Of a stretch of DNA of 29,950 nt, positions 15,001 through 21,497 are shown one piece after another. A program made the position numbers and the translations under genes. The stretch comes from JAHFHB01 sp964393875 (GTDB taxonomy: Bacteria; Omnitrophota; Omnitrophia; Omnitrophales; Aquincolibacteriaceae). How positions within the stretch are numbered: position 1 is the stretch's first letter; each line of letters starts with the position of its first letter. The stretch lies in contig CAYMUZ010000236.1 of assembly GCA_964393875.1 (NCBI GenBank), positions 1 through 29,950 of the forward strand. Reading direction: 5' to 3'. The notes under the pieces are model-generated. The model had not been told where the DNA came from. It searched no databases and saw nothing but the letters and a program-made list of their open reading frames with translations.

Positions 15001-17545
15001 TGACTTGCCTAGCCCAACTCCGGTACGGCACCTCCAGGCCCAAGAGGCTCTGATATTCTGATTCAGGAAGTCCCTCCAGAGCAGCATGGTGAAATTTGGC
15101 CATTGCGGCAGGAGGAAGCTCCCCACTTAAAGAATTCACGATAAAACTTGCTGTGCTTTCCAAGACCTTTGTCGGTGCATTAAGGTCAGCCAGGTTTCCT
15201 AACCTGTCCAAGCGGTAGAAAAACTTGTGCACACCGGAATCTTGATTCATGCCTGATTTTCTGATGTAACTGTGCAGGGCTAGATCGAGCGCCTGAGCAA
15301 ACTCTTGATCGTCTCCAGCTGCAATCTCAAGGAATAGCTTCGTAGATTTTTGTCTCGATTTAAAAAATTTATCCATACTACCTGCTTCGAGTTTAAGTCT
15401 CTGCCCACCCCGCGGCTCCTCCCAAGTCCCGAGCGTCGCCCAAAAAATACTCTTTTCGGTGGGAGAACTGAAGAGGTATCCTATGAAAAGTCGGTTCAAC
15501 TCTTCAGCGTGACGAGCCAATAAAATGTCTTGTTCCTCTTTGAATTTTTTCGATCGCCGGCTTGTGAGCCTGTTCCATTGATAATCAAGGTAATGGGCAA
15601 TAGCGCCGGCTGCGCCGTAGGGGTTATCTAAATTAAAATCTTCAATATCCTCTGCGATCCCCGGCTTTAAAAACAAATTGATTGAATCAACCCACGGGCT
15701 CTGGTTAATTTGCGCAAGAGATGCCGACATTTTTTCATTGATCCGCACTTCCGAACGGTTCTTTTTTGCTGCTGTTTTTAATTCGGCGCCCACCCCCGCA
15801 GTCGGGCTCGTATCAAGCTGCGAAGTATTGCGCATTTCGGACAACGCCATGCTTAACGCCGAGGTAAACGGCTTGGCGTCTACTCCCAATTTTTGTAAAC
15901 CATGGGGGTGAGTGATAGCAAAGTCCGTCACTCGATGCTCTGATTTGGCTGGATCAAGCGGAGCAATGTAGTTCTGCAAAACCGATTGCACATACGACTC
16001 GCGCGCTTTCATGACCGATTCGGTCATGGTCGGCGTAATAAGGGCATAATTATACCCCTTGCCCCTAAAATAATTCTTAAAAGGCTCGGCGTGAAAACCG
16101 CCCGTGACAACCGCTGCTTTATTCTTTCCCGAAGCTTTAAGCCGGGTCTCGATATTTTCAAGCATGTCTCCGTCGCGCTCCTCGGCGCCTTGGTAGAAAT
16201 CTAGCGCGCGCGCGTAGAGCGCGTCAATTTCGGCAAGGTGTTTAAACTCGTAATCACGCACAAGTTTGTCGCTATTTAATTTTTCAAACTGCTTGATGAA
16301 TGCGGAGGGCCGTAACTCGCCGCTCGTTGCGGGTCGCTCGTTGCTTTTTATTGTTTCATAATCCTTCGGACTGAGCTCGAGATTAAACAAGCGCTTGAGC
16401 AAGCGGTGTTTTTTAAGCAGCCCAACGATTTCTTTTTCACGGGGTGTTTCAGCGAGGCGGTCCGCAATCCGGTCCGTCAATAAAGCCAACTCATCAAATA
16501 GCCTGTCGCCTTTCAGCTCACTTTGCAAAATTAAATGTCCAACATAAAAAGTGATGTTGGGATAGGCTTGATACGAAAAATTCGCAGGCAAACCCGCGAC
16601 CATATTTTCAAACAAGATTCCCGTCTCAGGATCAGGCAGCTGGCTTTGGCTGAGCGGGGTTTCAAGGTAACGTTTAATTTCATTGTGTAACTCTTGCGGC
16701 AAGCCGCCGATCGCCTTCAGAAACTCGCCGCGTTCACGCGCAAAATTTGTCATATTCAGATTCGCTTCGAATTCTTTAAGCACAAAGAGACGCACAAACA
16801 TCGGCCATTCCAGCTGCAGTGCAGGGCTGGCTAAATCCTGTTTGAGAATAGCCCTTGCAAAATCTTTTTGCTCACGCAGCCAGCCGTCAAAAGGCACCAA
16901 CCCATTTTCAAAGGCATCCACCCGCTTGAGGTAGTGCCGCAGCTTTTTATTCAAGTAGGGAGCTGTCAGTCTCTCGATTTGTAGATTCAGCGCCCCAACA
17001 AATTTTTCAGTTTTCTCACGTCGCTGCAGCACCTCGACAAACACAGTTCCATTGCGGCGGTAGCTGTCTGTCTTTTCAACTCCCCAGGCCTCAACCGTAG
17101 GTTCGTCCTGCAGAAAAAAAACCGGTCCGGAGGCCATGCCCTTCGGCGCCAGCGCTTCTAAAACTTTTCTGTTTAGATCCGCGCGGCCCGGGAAATAATT
17201 GAGGTATTCGGGATGAAGTTTGGAGGCATCGCCTTCCAGCAGTAAAAGATCAACGCCATACGTATCTTTCAAGTAATGAAGGATGCCCTCAATTTTTTTC
17301 TGCGACTCTAGATCGCCGTGGGCTTCCTGGATTTGGATGATCGCGTTGGGGCTTCCGTTTGAAATCAGTGTCTCGACTTTGCCGAGATCCGCTGGGAGAT
17401 CAATTTTGAAAGAGGTGGGGACTAAAACTTCCGGCATCGCAAAGGGAGCTGCCATGACGCCGCTTGGCCGGAGAAGCTCCCCAGATAAAAAACAAACGAG
17501 TACAAAAAAAGCCGTTAGTTTTTTTGGCACAGCTCCCTTACGCAC
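9026..17545 (-). CDS. Giant modular exported protein with RSEVR linkers
   Basis: About 2,839 residues, numbered here from the GTG at 17545. That start has a strong AGGGGAGG site seven bases upstream and opens a normal signal peptide (MRKGAVPKKLTAFFVLVCFL, cleavage near 32). An ATG at 17614 would add 23 residues but has no ribosome site. Module A (about 33-596) resembles the TraB/ChaN-like haem- or peptidase-like fold, with QEAHG at 73-77 and GGFH at 482-485. Module B (602-1555) is helical, ending with a CYTC pair (1399-1402). Module C is about 1622-2003. Module D (2009-2533) begins with a Tat-like LTRREFG and hydrophobic stretch at 2017-2045. Module E (about 2585-2839) begins with a hydrophobic segment at 2592-2612. 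RSEVR or ARAEV motifs sit at 597, 1556, 1575, 1616, 2004 and 2534, at the module joints. B to E match no family I recognise. Whether it is one protein or is cut into pieces is unknown. Confidence 0.8.
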   Translation of the reverse strand: MRKGAVPKKLTAFFVLVCFLSGELLRPSGVMAAPFAMPEVLVPTSFKIDLPADLGKVETLISNGSPNAIIQIQEAHGDLESQKKIEGILHYLKDTYGVDLLLLEGDASKLHPEYLNYFPGRADLNRKVLEALAPKGMASGPVFFLQDEPTVEAWGVEKTDSYRRNGTVFVEVLQRREKTEKFVGALNLQIERLTAPYLNKKLRHYLKRVDAFENGLVPFDGWLREQKDFARAILKQDLASPALQLEWPMFVRLFVLKEFEANLNMTNFARERGEFLKAIGGLPQELHNEIKRYLETPLSQSQLPDPETGILFENMVAGLPANFSYQAYPNITFYVGHLILQSELKGDRLFDELALLTDRIADRLAETPREKEIVGLLKKHRLLKRLFNLELSPKDYETIKSNERPATSGELRPSAFIKQFEKLNSDKLVRDYEFKHLAEIDALYARALDFYQGAEERDGDMLENIETRLKASGKNKAAVVTGGFHAEPFKNYFRGKGYNYALITPTMTESVMKARESYVQSVLQNYIAPLDPAKSEHRVTDFAITHPHGLQKLGVDAKPFTSALSMALSEMRNTSQLDTSPTAGVGAELKTAAKKNRSEVRINEKMSASLAQINQSPWVDSINLFLKPGIAEDIEDFNLDNPYGAAGAIAHYLDYQWNRLTSRRSKKFKEEQDILLARHAEELNRLFIGYLFSSPTEKSIFWATLGTWEEPRGGQRLKLEAGSMDKFFKSRQKSTKLFLEIAAGDDQEFAQALDLALHSYIRKSGMNQDSGVHKFFYRLDRLGNLADLNAPTKVLESTASFIVNSLSGELPPAAMAKFHHAALEGLPESEYQSLLGLEVPYRSWARQVIDAGRGANFMVQLQAKPFGDLPSVEKFRLLLPFLDPAQQTALAKGLFDRLNSGKLEASDVTFISQNYDELLVLLPRRVGVVTQPGVAFDLYHRIAETFKQSAFEYRNTYDTSLDQGEKKLGAHSREVAKEHLKGFFISNPSPELLKQALRYWNQQLSPGAPQRKRKSSLAEGQKIKLISDLELNTLSWVIKNVPKGGRNRDARRQLHDFILALVERRIQREDDPVAQWMSAIVVRMNTGLNDRQRIAETVLSFLEFAAFYTYLPRYVQKNKNKELKNLVAHFIRDAQGAKLVLEAEHYQVLKRKIIELILSAIFEKPVGLTPEEIGQLKKSVKDHEAAWFNDNLLLLLARYHGFQNEAGQKSVERYMLKLSESTVENNRFKNIPRYQWADPAIRTWFGEPLISLIQQGHQKALSILSGDPQGLQERYRDVLDDLLTHLELKQIAEDGREETLRQRFLHAGRADDFDPFWAIFTALIAKMEQSQEIAVETIEGWKKELKESAPKVFPYWSEVLIDFGHLEIAQRVGAKAELKAEFVITEDAAEFIHSGERPCYTCQRITEPTGFNQEGRPINRARQGQFFLAQIQVDQSVEARVVLEIAREKEEDKKVLLVERVYTSGSISSATLQREILNWAKETQQLDYVAFSSRANLPEEASTSIALELLPSDGLVYRDTAWLAHVTAVDISKYHTDAEIALSPARQLGLGFAPIRSEVRIPLRDTTRESLRSAARAEVPSGPIGQMTRESHPVAATAQAPSLQVPGPDLSSTSAARAEVRTRQDHALAAMRQALSEREPDIENVPQISVRLVRAKKSKPITQYLSIDGFGDWKNFDNYLSTVRTLLHSSDNDTWAAFFTSRVGVRIRKVLAKLGVREVVIDQIQPDLWNDYDYSMAVSGAIQREGIFYRPVLDVETARGADKAFAFLLKFIQNLPTTTRLRDALLSEGVLYDASTNLPVLGDPQVPSYFTFLEVIRGTKLISDAAIDALETSSYPYASELKAMMTGAGMEAAIASLWKSLPEEAGFGIGVISAWDSDDIERRINSNMWPQVAWPNGIQKEAMTRFKKPGGLRLVYAAYSGHRNPLLEIDVSSLFSRQIAEALAGWQAPSTAEVMRIQGKTQGLDRLISKLLRSAAELGFLEFRDRDVRFIAATPIVPAITEPRSEVRQPGQKSLDLTRREFGPAALAAAMGVTAFARALFGQEPKTAEAKKIAPVKTPEERRDAKADQILKIAAKKNNNITDGEFSGSEVFTWKDAYDDDTLQTMQDSQLERHFRWRRMVIDIAHDIVENGFQTVKEGEAPKPPKKLSQQAVGELALFFQKVKPANILSASASGTPEFSARDLRKLSLFTDKQFFLHQYARAVIKIKLGMDNKDFFGDLLTPEVLKTPLNQYVPPGAPAGVKADSPEGEKLRKELVYHIAAVMFDMESDETARRDNARTPENESTAGAIPRFTPGDAAWPVENLWKNSNTTVREVIEFMAQKKAGQNVARLEIEAFMLALFPSLPDGRQKELLRKQIEKKLIGRQKELGKVQDMVADLVKKPLKWDELSYVEAQMKALQTEFNGLQNKSGGMTSKQYEDFESKLKNKNLEFYAALIRDLAKSNKEIGEDYFEAVTRQLEMQLGYQRHLVHFVADKLDFLEEETKPLETLLLRRRDLRQAVASDKDIPPASKKRFEKLVKKIYDSNPKRFPFLRSEVRIPLRDTTRESHPVAATAQAPSLQVPGPDLSSASASRADVREGAVRAEQRLSVNRSAAAMVILARVFMGGIMLLGSSPELIAQVMPSRVVAAETPTMSLPAQIQQAVDALIAKQGIVDTSRPIIDHRFLEKKMDEVVLEDVVTTLAILIRMPGLKYYMPVTGQEAAFNDFKARLEAAVRAKFHVELAQIPNFTLKGVLFEDRLKSAINQYLNLLGRVDTAGILSGDDRLVTEAGFVTTGKPLRIKIDEEMFRPAAILAAAWDLSKKSLLALDRFERASSYVGNRLASLMADLAALKAVIRAA
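9823..9946 (-). repeat. RSEVR palindromic repeat cluster, copy at joint D/E
   Basis: An in-frame repeat cluster encoding RSEVRIPLRDTTRES, then HPVAATAQAPSLQVPGP, then an SRADVR motif. Bases 9840-9914 are identical over 75 positions to 12711-12785, and 9915-9946 are identical to 12849-12880. It contains a 19-base palindrome (GTATCCCTTAAGGGGATAC, 9915-9933) beside GCACTTCGG, and a 20-base hairpin with CCTCG/CGAGG arms at 9824-9843. The sequence looks far more conserved than linker peptide selection would need. Confidence 0.85.
11522..11541 (-). repeat. RSEVR box at joint C/D
   Basis: A short copy holding the core GCACTTCGGAGCGAGGC, identical to part of the intergenic copy near 8319-8335. It encodes PRSEVR just before the internal Tat-like signal. 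No long hairpin follows, so this is a truncated or minimal form of the repeat. Confidence 0.65.
12682..12880 (-). repeat. RSEVR palindromic repeat cluster, copy at joint B/C
   Basis: This cluster has the same two blocks as the one at 9823-9946, but with one additional unit of 63 bases (12786-12848) between them. The extra unit carries the GGCC-AATAG-GGCC hairpin (12790-12802), a GCACTTCGG core and a CCTTGCG/CGCAAGG hairpin (12818-12837). It ends in a second copy of ACTCTCGTGTC, so that short sequence flanks the unit on both sides (12775-12785 and 12838-12848), as expected after insertion or unequal exchange. All units keep the reading frame and encode RSEVR, ARAEVP and ARAEVR motifs. Confidence 0.85.
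15743..15757 (-). repeat. Diverged RSEVR box at joint A/B
   Basis: The DNA (CGCACTTCCGAACG core) differs by one base from the other copies and has no palindrome beside it, but it still encodes RSEVR, between the TraB-like module and the helical module. It is probably an older copy, or a case where only the peptide motif is kept. Confidence 0.5.
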
Positions 17546-17634
17546 AGAGCAGCCTCCCCTGAGAGATTTACCACTTAAAGAAGATACTCCGATTAGTGTT
17601 GTTCCCATAGACATTTAAAAAGTAGCACATGAAA

Positions 17635-17662
17635 ATTGTAAATTCAAATTGGAAACAGTCAA
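17635..17662 (-). promoter_or_regulatory. Promoter of the giant gene
   Basis: On the minus strand TTGACT (17657-17662) is followed after 16 bases by TACAAT (17635-17640), each five of six matches to consensus. Transcription would begin near 17628. That leaves only about 14 bases before the ATG at 17614 but a leader of about 80 bases before the GTG at 17545, which favours the GTG. The 121-base gap to pyk otherwise shows only a weak six-base stem (TTAGCG/CGCTAA) after the pyk stop. Confidence 0.6.
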
Positions 17663-17735
17663 TTAGCATCAATAGCTGTCATTCTATTAAAAGCGTAGCC
17701 ATTTTTTTATGCGGAATTTAGCGAGAAGGCGGGCG

Positions 17736-19169
17736 CTAAGTCTCTTCTCCAAGGCGGTGAATCGTCATCATATAGCGAGAGCCGGGTAAGGCCTGGCGGC
17801 CTGAGACCATGACAAGCGTCTCCCCTTTTTTAAGCAGTTTCGACCGGAGTATCATTTTTTCTGACAGTTCGAGGAGTAAATCCGTATTCCCGCCATAGCG
17901 CATCAGAATGGGAACGACGCCTCGCAGTAAAATTAATCGGCGGCTAATTTTCACAGAGGGACTCATGACAAAAATAGGGGAATTGGGCTTGAATTTTGAG
18001 ACTAGCCGCGCTGTTTTTCCGCTGAGCGAGAAAACAACAATCCCGTGCGCATGCAAGTCTCCCTGAGCAATACAGGCAGCCCTGGCCACCGAGTAAAGTG
18101 CGAACTCTTCATAGCCGTCACCGTGACCCAGCAAATTCAATTCGGCCGCCTGTACTTTTAGACTTTTTTCGGCTTCCTTAAGAATGCCTCCCATCACCTC
18201 CACCGCATTGAGCGGGTACTCCCCAACCGCCGTTTCACCCGAGAGCATGACCGCATCCGTTCCGTCAAAAACAGCATTGGCGACGTCAGAAACTTCGGCC
18301 CGGGTGGGAGTCGCGCGCTCGATCATCGATTCAAGCATCTGCGTGGCGGTAATCACCGGAATACCCCGCAGGTTGGCCATTTCGATCAATTGTTTTTGAA
18401 TGGCCGGCACTTTTTCAACCCCAAGTTCAATGCCGAGATCCCCGCGCGCGACCATGATGCCATCCGCCAATTGAAGAATTTCATCGATACGCTCGAGGGC
18501 ACGGGGTTTTTCGATTTTTGCGATCACGGGAATATCTTTATGCCGCTTTTGCAGCCATCGTTTTAAAACCATCACGTCTTTTTCCGTGCGGACAAAAGAG
18601 AGGGCTATATAATCCACGTCCATTTGGGCAGCCACCGCAAGATCACGCAAATCTTTGGCTGTCAGGGCCGGCAGAGTGACTGGGGCATTGGGCAAATTGA
18701 TGCCCTTGTTCTCACTCAGCAATCCGCCAACCACAACGCGGCAAACCACCTTCGCCTTAGTGACTGCCCGCACACGCAGTTCCATTAATCCGTTATCAAG
18801 CAGCACCCGATCGCCCTTTTTAACCATTCGAGAAAATTCTCTGCAGGGCGTCGCCAGACAATCATCGGTCCCCTCCTTGGCCCCCGGAATAATCGTCACT
18901 TCTTCACCGGCTTTCAGCTGTACGGAACGGCCGTCTTTGAGCTTGCCGGTTCGCAGACGGGGCCCCTGAAGATCGACCAGAATGGCAACGTCCTTTTCAG
19001 TTTTGGCGGCGGCGGCACGAATCCGGCGGATCCAATCCGCCAATCCATCGGGCGTGGTGTGGGATGCATTAATTCGTAAAAGATCAACTCCGGCGAGAAT
19101 CAATGCTTCCATTTTGGCGGGTTCTTGACACGCCGGTCCAACAGTTGCGACAATTTTTGTTTTTCTCAT
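17736..19169 (-). CDS. pyk: Pyruvate kinase
   Basis: A 477-residue glycolytic enzyme making pyruvate and ATP from phosphoenolpyruvate and ADP. The barrel has TKIVATVGPAC at 4-14, VDLQGPRLRTG at 65-75, IAKIEKP at 216-222 (catalytic Lys 218, metal ligand Glu 220), ARGDLG at 241-246 (metal ligand Asp 244) and PVITATQMLESM at 271-282. The C-terminal allosteric-type domain covers about 350-475. The K+-site segment reads RINASHTT (33-40) where RLNFSHG is usual, but the Asn and Ser are kept. It is the last gene of a six-gene run; the preceding gene ends six bases upstream. No clear ribosome site precedes it, which fits translational coupling. Confidence 0.95.
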   Translation of the reverse strand: MRKTKIVATVGPACQEPAKMEALILAGVDLLRINASHTTPDGLADWIRRIRAAAAKTEKDVAILVDLQGPRLRTGKLKDGRSVQLKAGEEVTIIPGAKEGTDDCLATPCREFSRMVKKGDRVLLDNGLMELRVRAVTKAKVVCRVVVGGLLSENKGINLPNAPVTLPALTAKDLRDLAVAAQMDVDYIALSFVRTEKDVMVLKRWLQKRHKDIPVIAKIEKPRALERIDEILQLADGIMVARGDLGIELGVEKVPAIQKQLIEMANLRGIPVITATQMLESMIERATPTRAEVSDVANAVFDGTDAVMLSGETAVGEYPLNAVEVMGGILKEAEKSLKVQAAELNLLGHGDGYEEFALYSVARAACIAQGDLHAHGIVVFSLSGKTARLVSKFKPNSPIFVMSPSVKISRRLILLRGVVPILMRYGGNTDLLLELSEKMILRSKLLKKGETLVMVSGRQALPGSRYMMTIHRLGEET

Positions 19170-19175
19170 AGATTT

Positions 19176-19802
19176 TTATTGTTTTGCCGCTGACTTTTCA
19201 GCCGGCACATCCTTGATTTCAGGGGAGTGGGGAGCACACAATGTTTTCTTACACTCGAGCCCATAAAATTTTTCAAGCTCCGTGTCCTGCGCAATGAACT
19301 GGACGCCTCCGCCGGCAGCTTCCACCTCAAAATAATACCCCTTCGCCCCCTTGCCCTCGCTATAACGATAACTCACAACCCAGACTCCGGTTTTTTTTTC
19401 TTCGGCGTCCCAGCCTACCAGCTCAATCGGCCGGGTCAACTCGGCAATGCGACTGCCAATATAGGCCTCCACACTCACACCCAGTTCCGGAATCACCGTC
19501 TTCTTGACACGTTCCACCAGGGTCAGCTTCACAAACTGGTTGACCTGAAACGCCGCTTTCCCAAGATCGATTGCAGGGCTTCCCGATTCGGCCGGTGCCG
19601 CCGAACGATTGCCGCCTTCCAGCACATCGACTTCGCGATTTGCCACCACAATCCAGGTACGGCCCGTTCTGCGGTCAATCTTGTACACCGCCCCAATGCT
19701 AGCCTGAGTAAGCTGATACCGGTTGTACTGTAAAAAAAGCGCAAAAGCCCCCAGCACGCCGGCACAAAAAACAATGGTCACCGCCACAAGCGTTTTATTC
19801 AT
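19176..19802 (-). CDS. Membrane-anchored protein of unknown function
   Basis: A 208-residue protein with one N-terminal membrane segment (about 4-25, in MNKTLVAVTIVFCAGVLGAFALFLQY), which could be an uncleaved signal anchor. The outer part starts with YKIDRRTGRTWIVV and has mixed alpha/beta character, with two cysteines close together near the end (CKKTLC). No family recognised. The ATG at 19802 overlaps the MFS transporter stop by four bases (ATGA), so I reject the longer frame that runs 44 codons further upstream. Located between transporter and pyruvate kinase genes in a single operon, it could be an accessory of the transporter, but that is only a guess. Confidence 0.7.
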   Translation of the reverse strand: MNKTLVAVTIVFCAGVLGAFALFLQYNRYQLTQASIGAVYKIDRRTGRTWIVVANREVDVLEGGNRSAAPAESGSPAIDLGKAAFQVNQFVKLTLVERVKKTVIPELGVSVEAYIGSRIAELTRPIELVGWDAEEKKTGVWVVSYRYSEGKGAKGYYFEVEAAGGGVQFIAQDTELEKFYGLECKKTLCAPHSPEIKDVPAEKSAAKQ

Positions 19803-21019
19803 GATTTGCCCTTTAAGACCCGCGGAAGCGGTGGCCCGCTGATAAGCCAGGCGAAGCCCACCAATACCACGGACGCGATTGCCGCAAGCGACATCGTCTG
19901 CTCCACTTTCAACCAACCCGCCGCCTGCAAACAACCGGTCAAAGAACTCCCCACGGAAACACCCGCCATCAATGCTGCCACTCCTACACTGGAAAACGCT
20001 TCCTTCAAATTTTCAAAATACGCAACGGCCAACCCAATCGAAAGCGGAAAAAAATAAGAACAGGAAAATCCAATCATCCCATAGGTGGCAATGGCCGCGG
20101 ACTCGCGCGACAGTCTCAGCAGACAGAAAAAAGAAAAGGCCATCAAAATCGGAGAAAGCCGGTACAGTTTTCGGACATCCACACGCATGGAAACGACTGA
20201 GGATAGTAATCGTCCGGCCGTCAACATAATCCAGAAAACCGAAAGACAACTTGCTGCTGTTGCCTCACTGAATGCTTTCACCCGCGTCAGATAAATCGCC
20301 GACCAATTTCCTGCGATTGACTCCGCAATCCCGTAGATGAAGATCGCTCCAAAAAAGAACCACGCGCCTCGTGGAAAAAGACCCCTCTGGCTCTGCCCTG
20401 CCGCCGTTCCAGGGTTGGGGACAGCTAGCGCCGGCTCCCCCCCTCGCAAAACGCCGCCCATCGTCCCCAAAATCAACAACCCCGCCCAGAGGACAAACAA
20501 AAGACAAATGGACTGGGTCCAATCCCCTCGATGATTAAAAAAATGAACAAGCAACGGCGAAATCGCCGCGCCCACCCCAAGAGCCGCATGCAATCCAAGC
20601 AACAGCGCTTCCTGCCTCGGCGGATCCGTTTCGGCTGTCACCAGGTTCAACACAGAAAGCAGAAAACCAAATCCAATCCCCAAGCAAAGATTGGCCCCCA
20701 GGACCCAGAGAAATACCTCACAATTACCTTGGGCAAAACGCCCTGCGAAAAGAATCGAGGTCAGGTAGCCCCCTAAAAAAATAAAACTGACGGTCAGCAG
20801 ACGGCTGCGACCCCATCTGGCTAGAGCCTTACGAAAAAACAGACAAACCACAACAGCACTGGCATTCATGGGCAAAAAACTGATGCCGTATTGCTGGTCC
20901 GAAAGGCCCCCTGCCTCGGAGCCTTTGAAAATAAAACTGGCCGCGGGGATGACAATCAAACAAATCCCGAGGAAAAAAGCATCGAGATAGAAAAGGGAAA
21001 TTTGACTAAAACGTTTCAT
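19799..21019 (-). CDS. Major facilitator superfamily transporter
   Basis: A 406-residue membrane protein with about 12 hydrophobic segments in two halves, separated by a polar loop near 205-225 (GGEPALAVPNPGTAAGQ). The first half has FLPMNASAVVVCLFFRKALARWGRSRLLTVSF, an arrangement of loop and basic residues typical of MFS proteins between segments 2 and 3. The substrate cannot be told; the general look is of sugar or metabolite permeases. The ATG at 21019 is preferred over one 16 codons upstream that would lie inside the preceding gene. Co-transcription with a glycosyltransferase-like gene and pyruvate kinase suggests a carbohydrate-related role, by inference. Confidence 0.85.
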   Translation of the reverse strand: MKRFSQISLFYLDAFFLGICLIVIPAASFIFKGSEAGGLSDQQYGISFLPMNASAVVVCLFFRKALARWGRSRLLTVSFIFLGGYLTSILFAGRFAQGNCEVFLWVLGANLCLGIGFGFLLSVLNLVTAETDPPRQEALLLGLHAALGVGAAISPLLVHFFNHRGDWTQSICLLFVLWAGLLILGTMGGVLRGGEPALAVPNPGTAAGQSQRGLFPRGAWFFFGAIFIYGIAESIAGNWSAIYLTRVKAFSEATAASCLSVFWIMLTAGRLLSSVVSMRVDVRKLYRLSPILMAFSFFCLLRLSRESAAIATYGMIGFSCSYFFPLSIGLAVAYFENLKEAFSSVGVAALMAGVSVGSSLTGCLQAAGWLKVEQTMSLAAIASVVLVGFAWLISGPPLPRVLKGKS

Positions 21020-21035
21020 GTGCTGGATGCTTGCC

Positions 21036-21497
21036 TTATTTCCCGGAGCCGCTGTTTTCAGGCACATCGCCCATCAGGGCATGAATCGCCTCTCGGATCT
21101 GACGATCTTCATAACCGGACCGGTCCAATTGAAAAATCATTCCGCGGTAAAGCACAAACCGCCAATCAAACTTGTGTCCCCAGTCTCTATCTTTCCAAAG
21201 CAAAATGGGATAAAGGAAACTATCTTCCATCGTTTTTTCGTACGCCTGTTCCAAAGTTTCATCAAGCTGTTTTTTTATCGCAGCCACCTCGGCAATATAG
21301 TCTTTTCGTTTATTCGGCTTCTTAAGTGTCGGCCGGCCTTTGGAGGAAATTTTCGAGTAGATTGCCTGCGCCGCTTTCACCTCTCGCCGGCCAGAAATAA
21401 CCCGAAGATTCATGTGAAATTTCTCTACGCGCCCTTCAACGCCCCAAAGCTCATTCTGCCACTCAGGGATCGCTTTCCCCAGTCGTTTAACGTGCAT
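21036..21497 (-). CDS. Conserved-looking protein of unknown function
   Basis: A 153-residue basic, probably cytoplasmic protein without signal or membrane segments. A lysine-rich middle (KGRPTLKKPNKRKDY) leads into a helix (about 68-90), then a tryptophan- and aromatic-rich part (LYPILLWKDRDWGHKFDWRFVLYRG) that looks like a folded core. I recognise no family. Its ATG overlaps the end of the GT87-like gene by 11 bases and it ends 16 bases before the MFS transporter start, so it belongs to the six-gene operon. Confidence 0.65.
   Translation of the reverse strand: MHVKRLGKAIPEWQNELWGVEGRVEKFHMNLRVISGRREVKAAQAIYSKISSKGRPTLKKPNKRKDYIAEVAAIKKQLDETLEQAYEKTMEDSFLYPILLWKDRDWGHKFDWRFVLYRGMIFQLDRSGYEDRQIREAIHALMGDVPENSGSGK

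Noticed and set aside
17545..17640. A riboswitch in the leader of the giant gene
   Set aside because: The AGGGGAGG-rich leader briefly suggested one, but I could not fit c-di-GMP, cobalamin, glycine or SAM cores to it.
17699..17735. Terminator after pyk
   Set aside because: The TTAGCG/CGCTAA stem is short with a ten-base loop and is followed by A, not T, on the minus strand.
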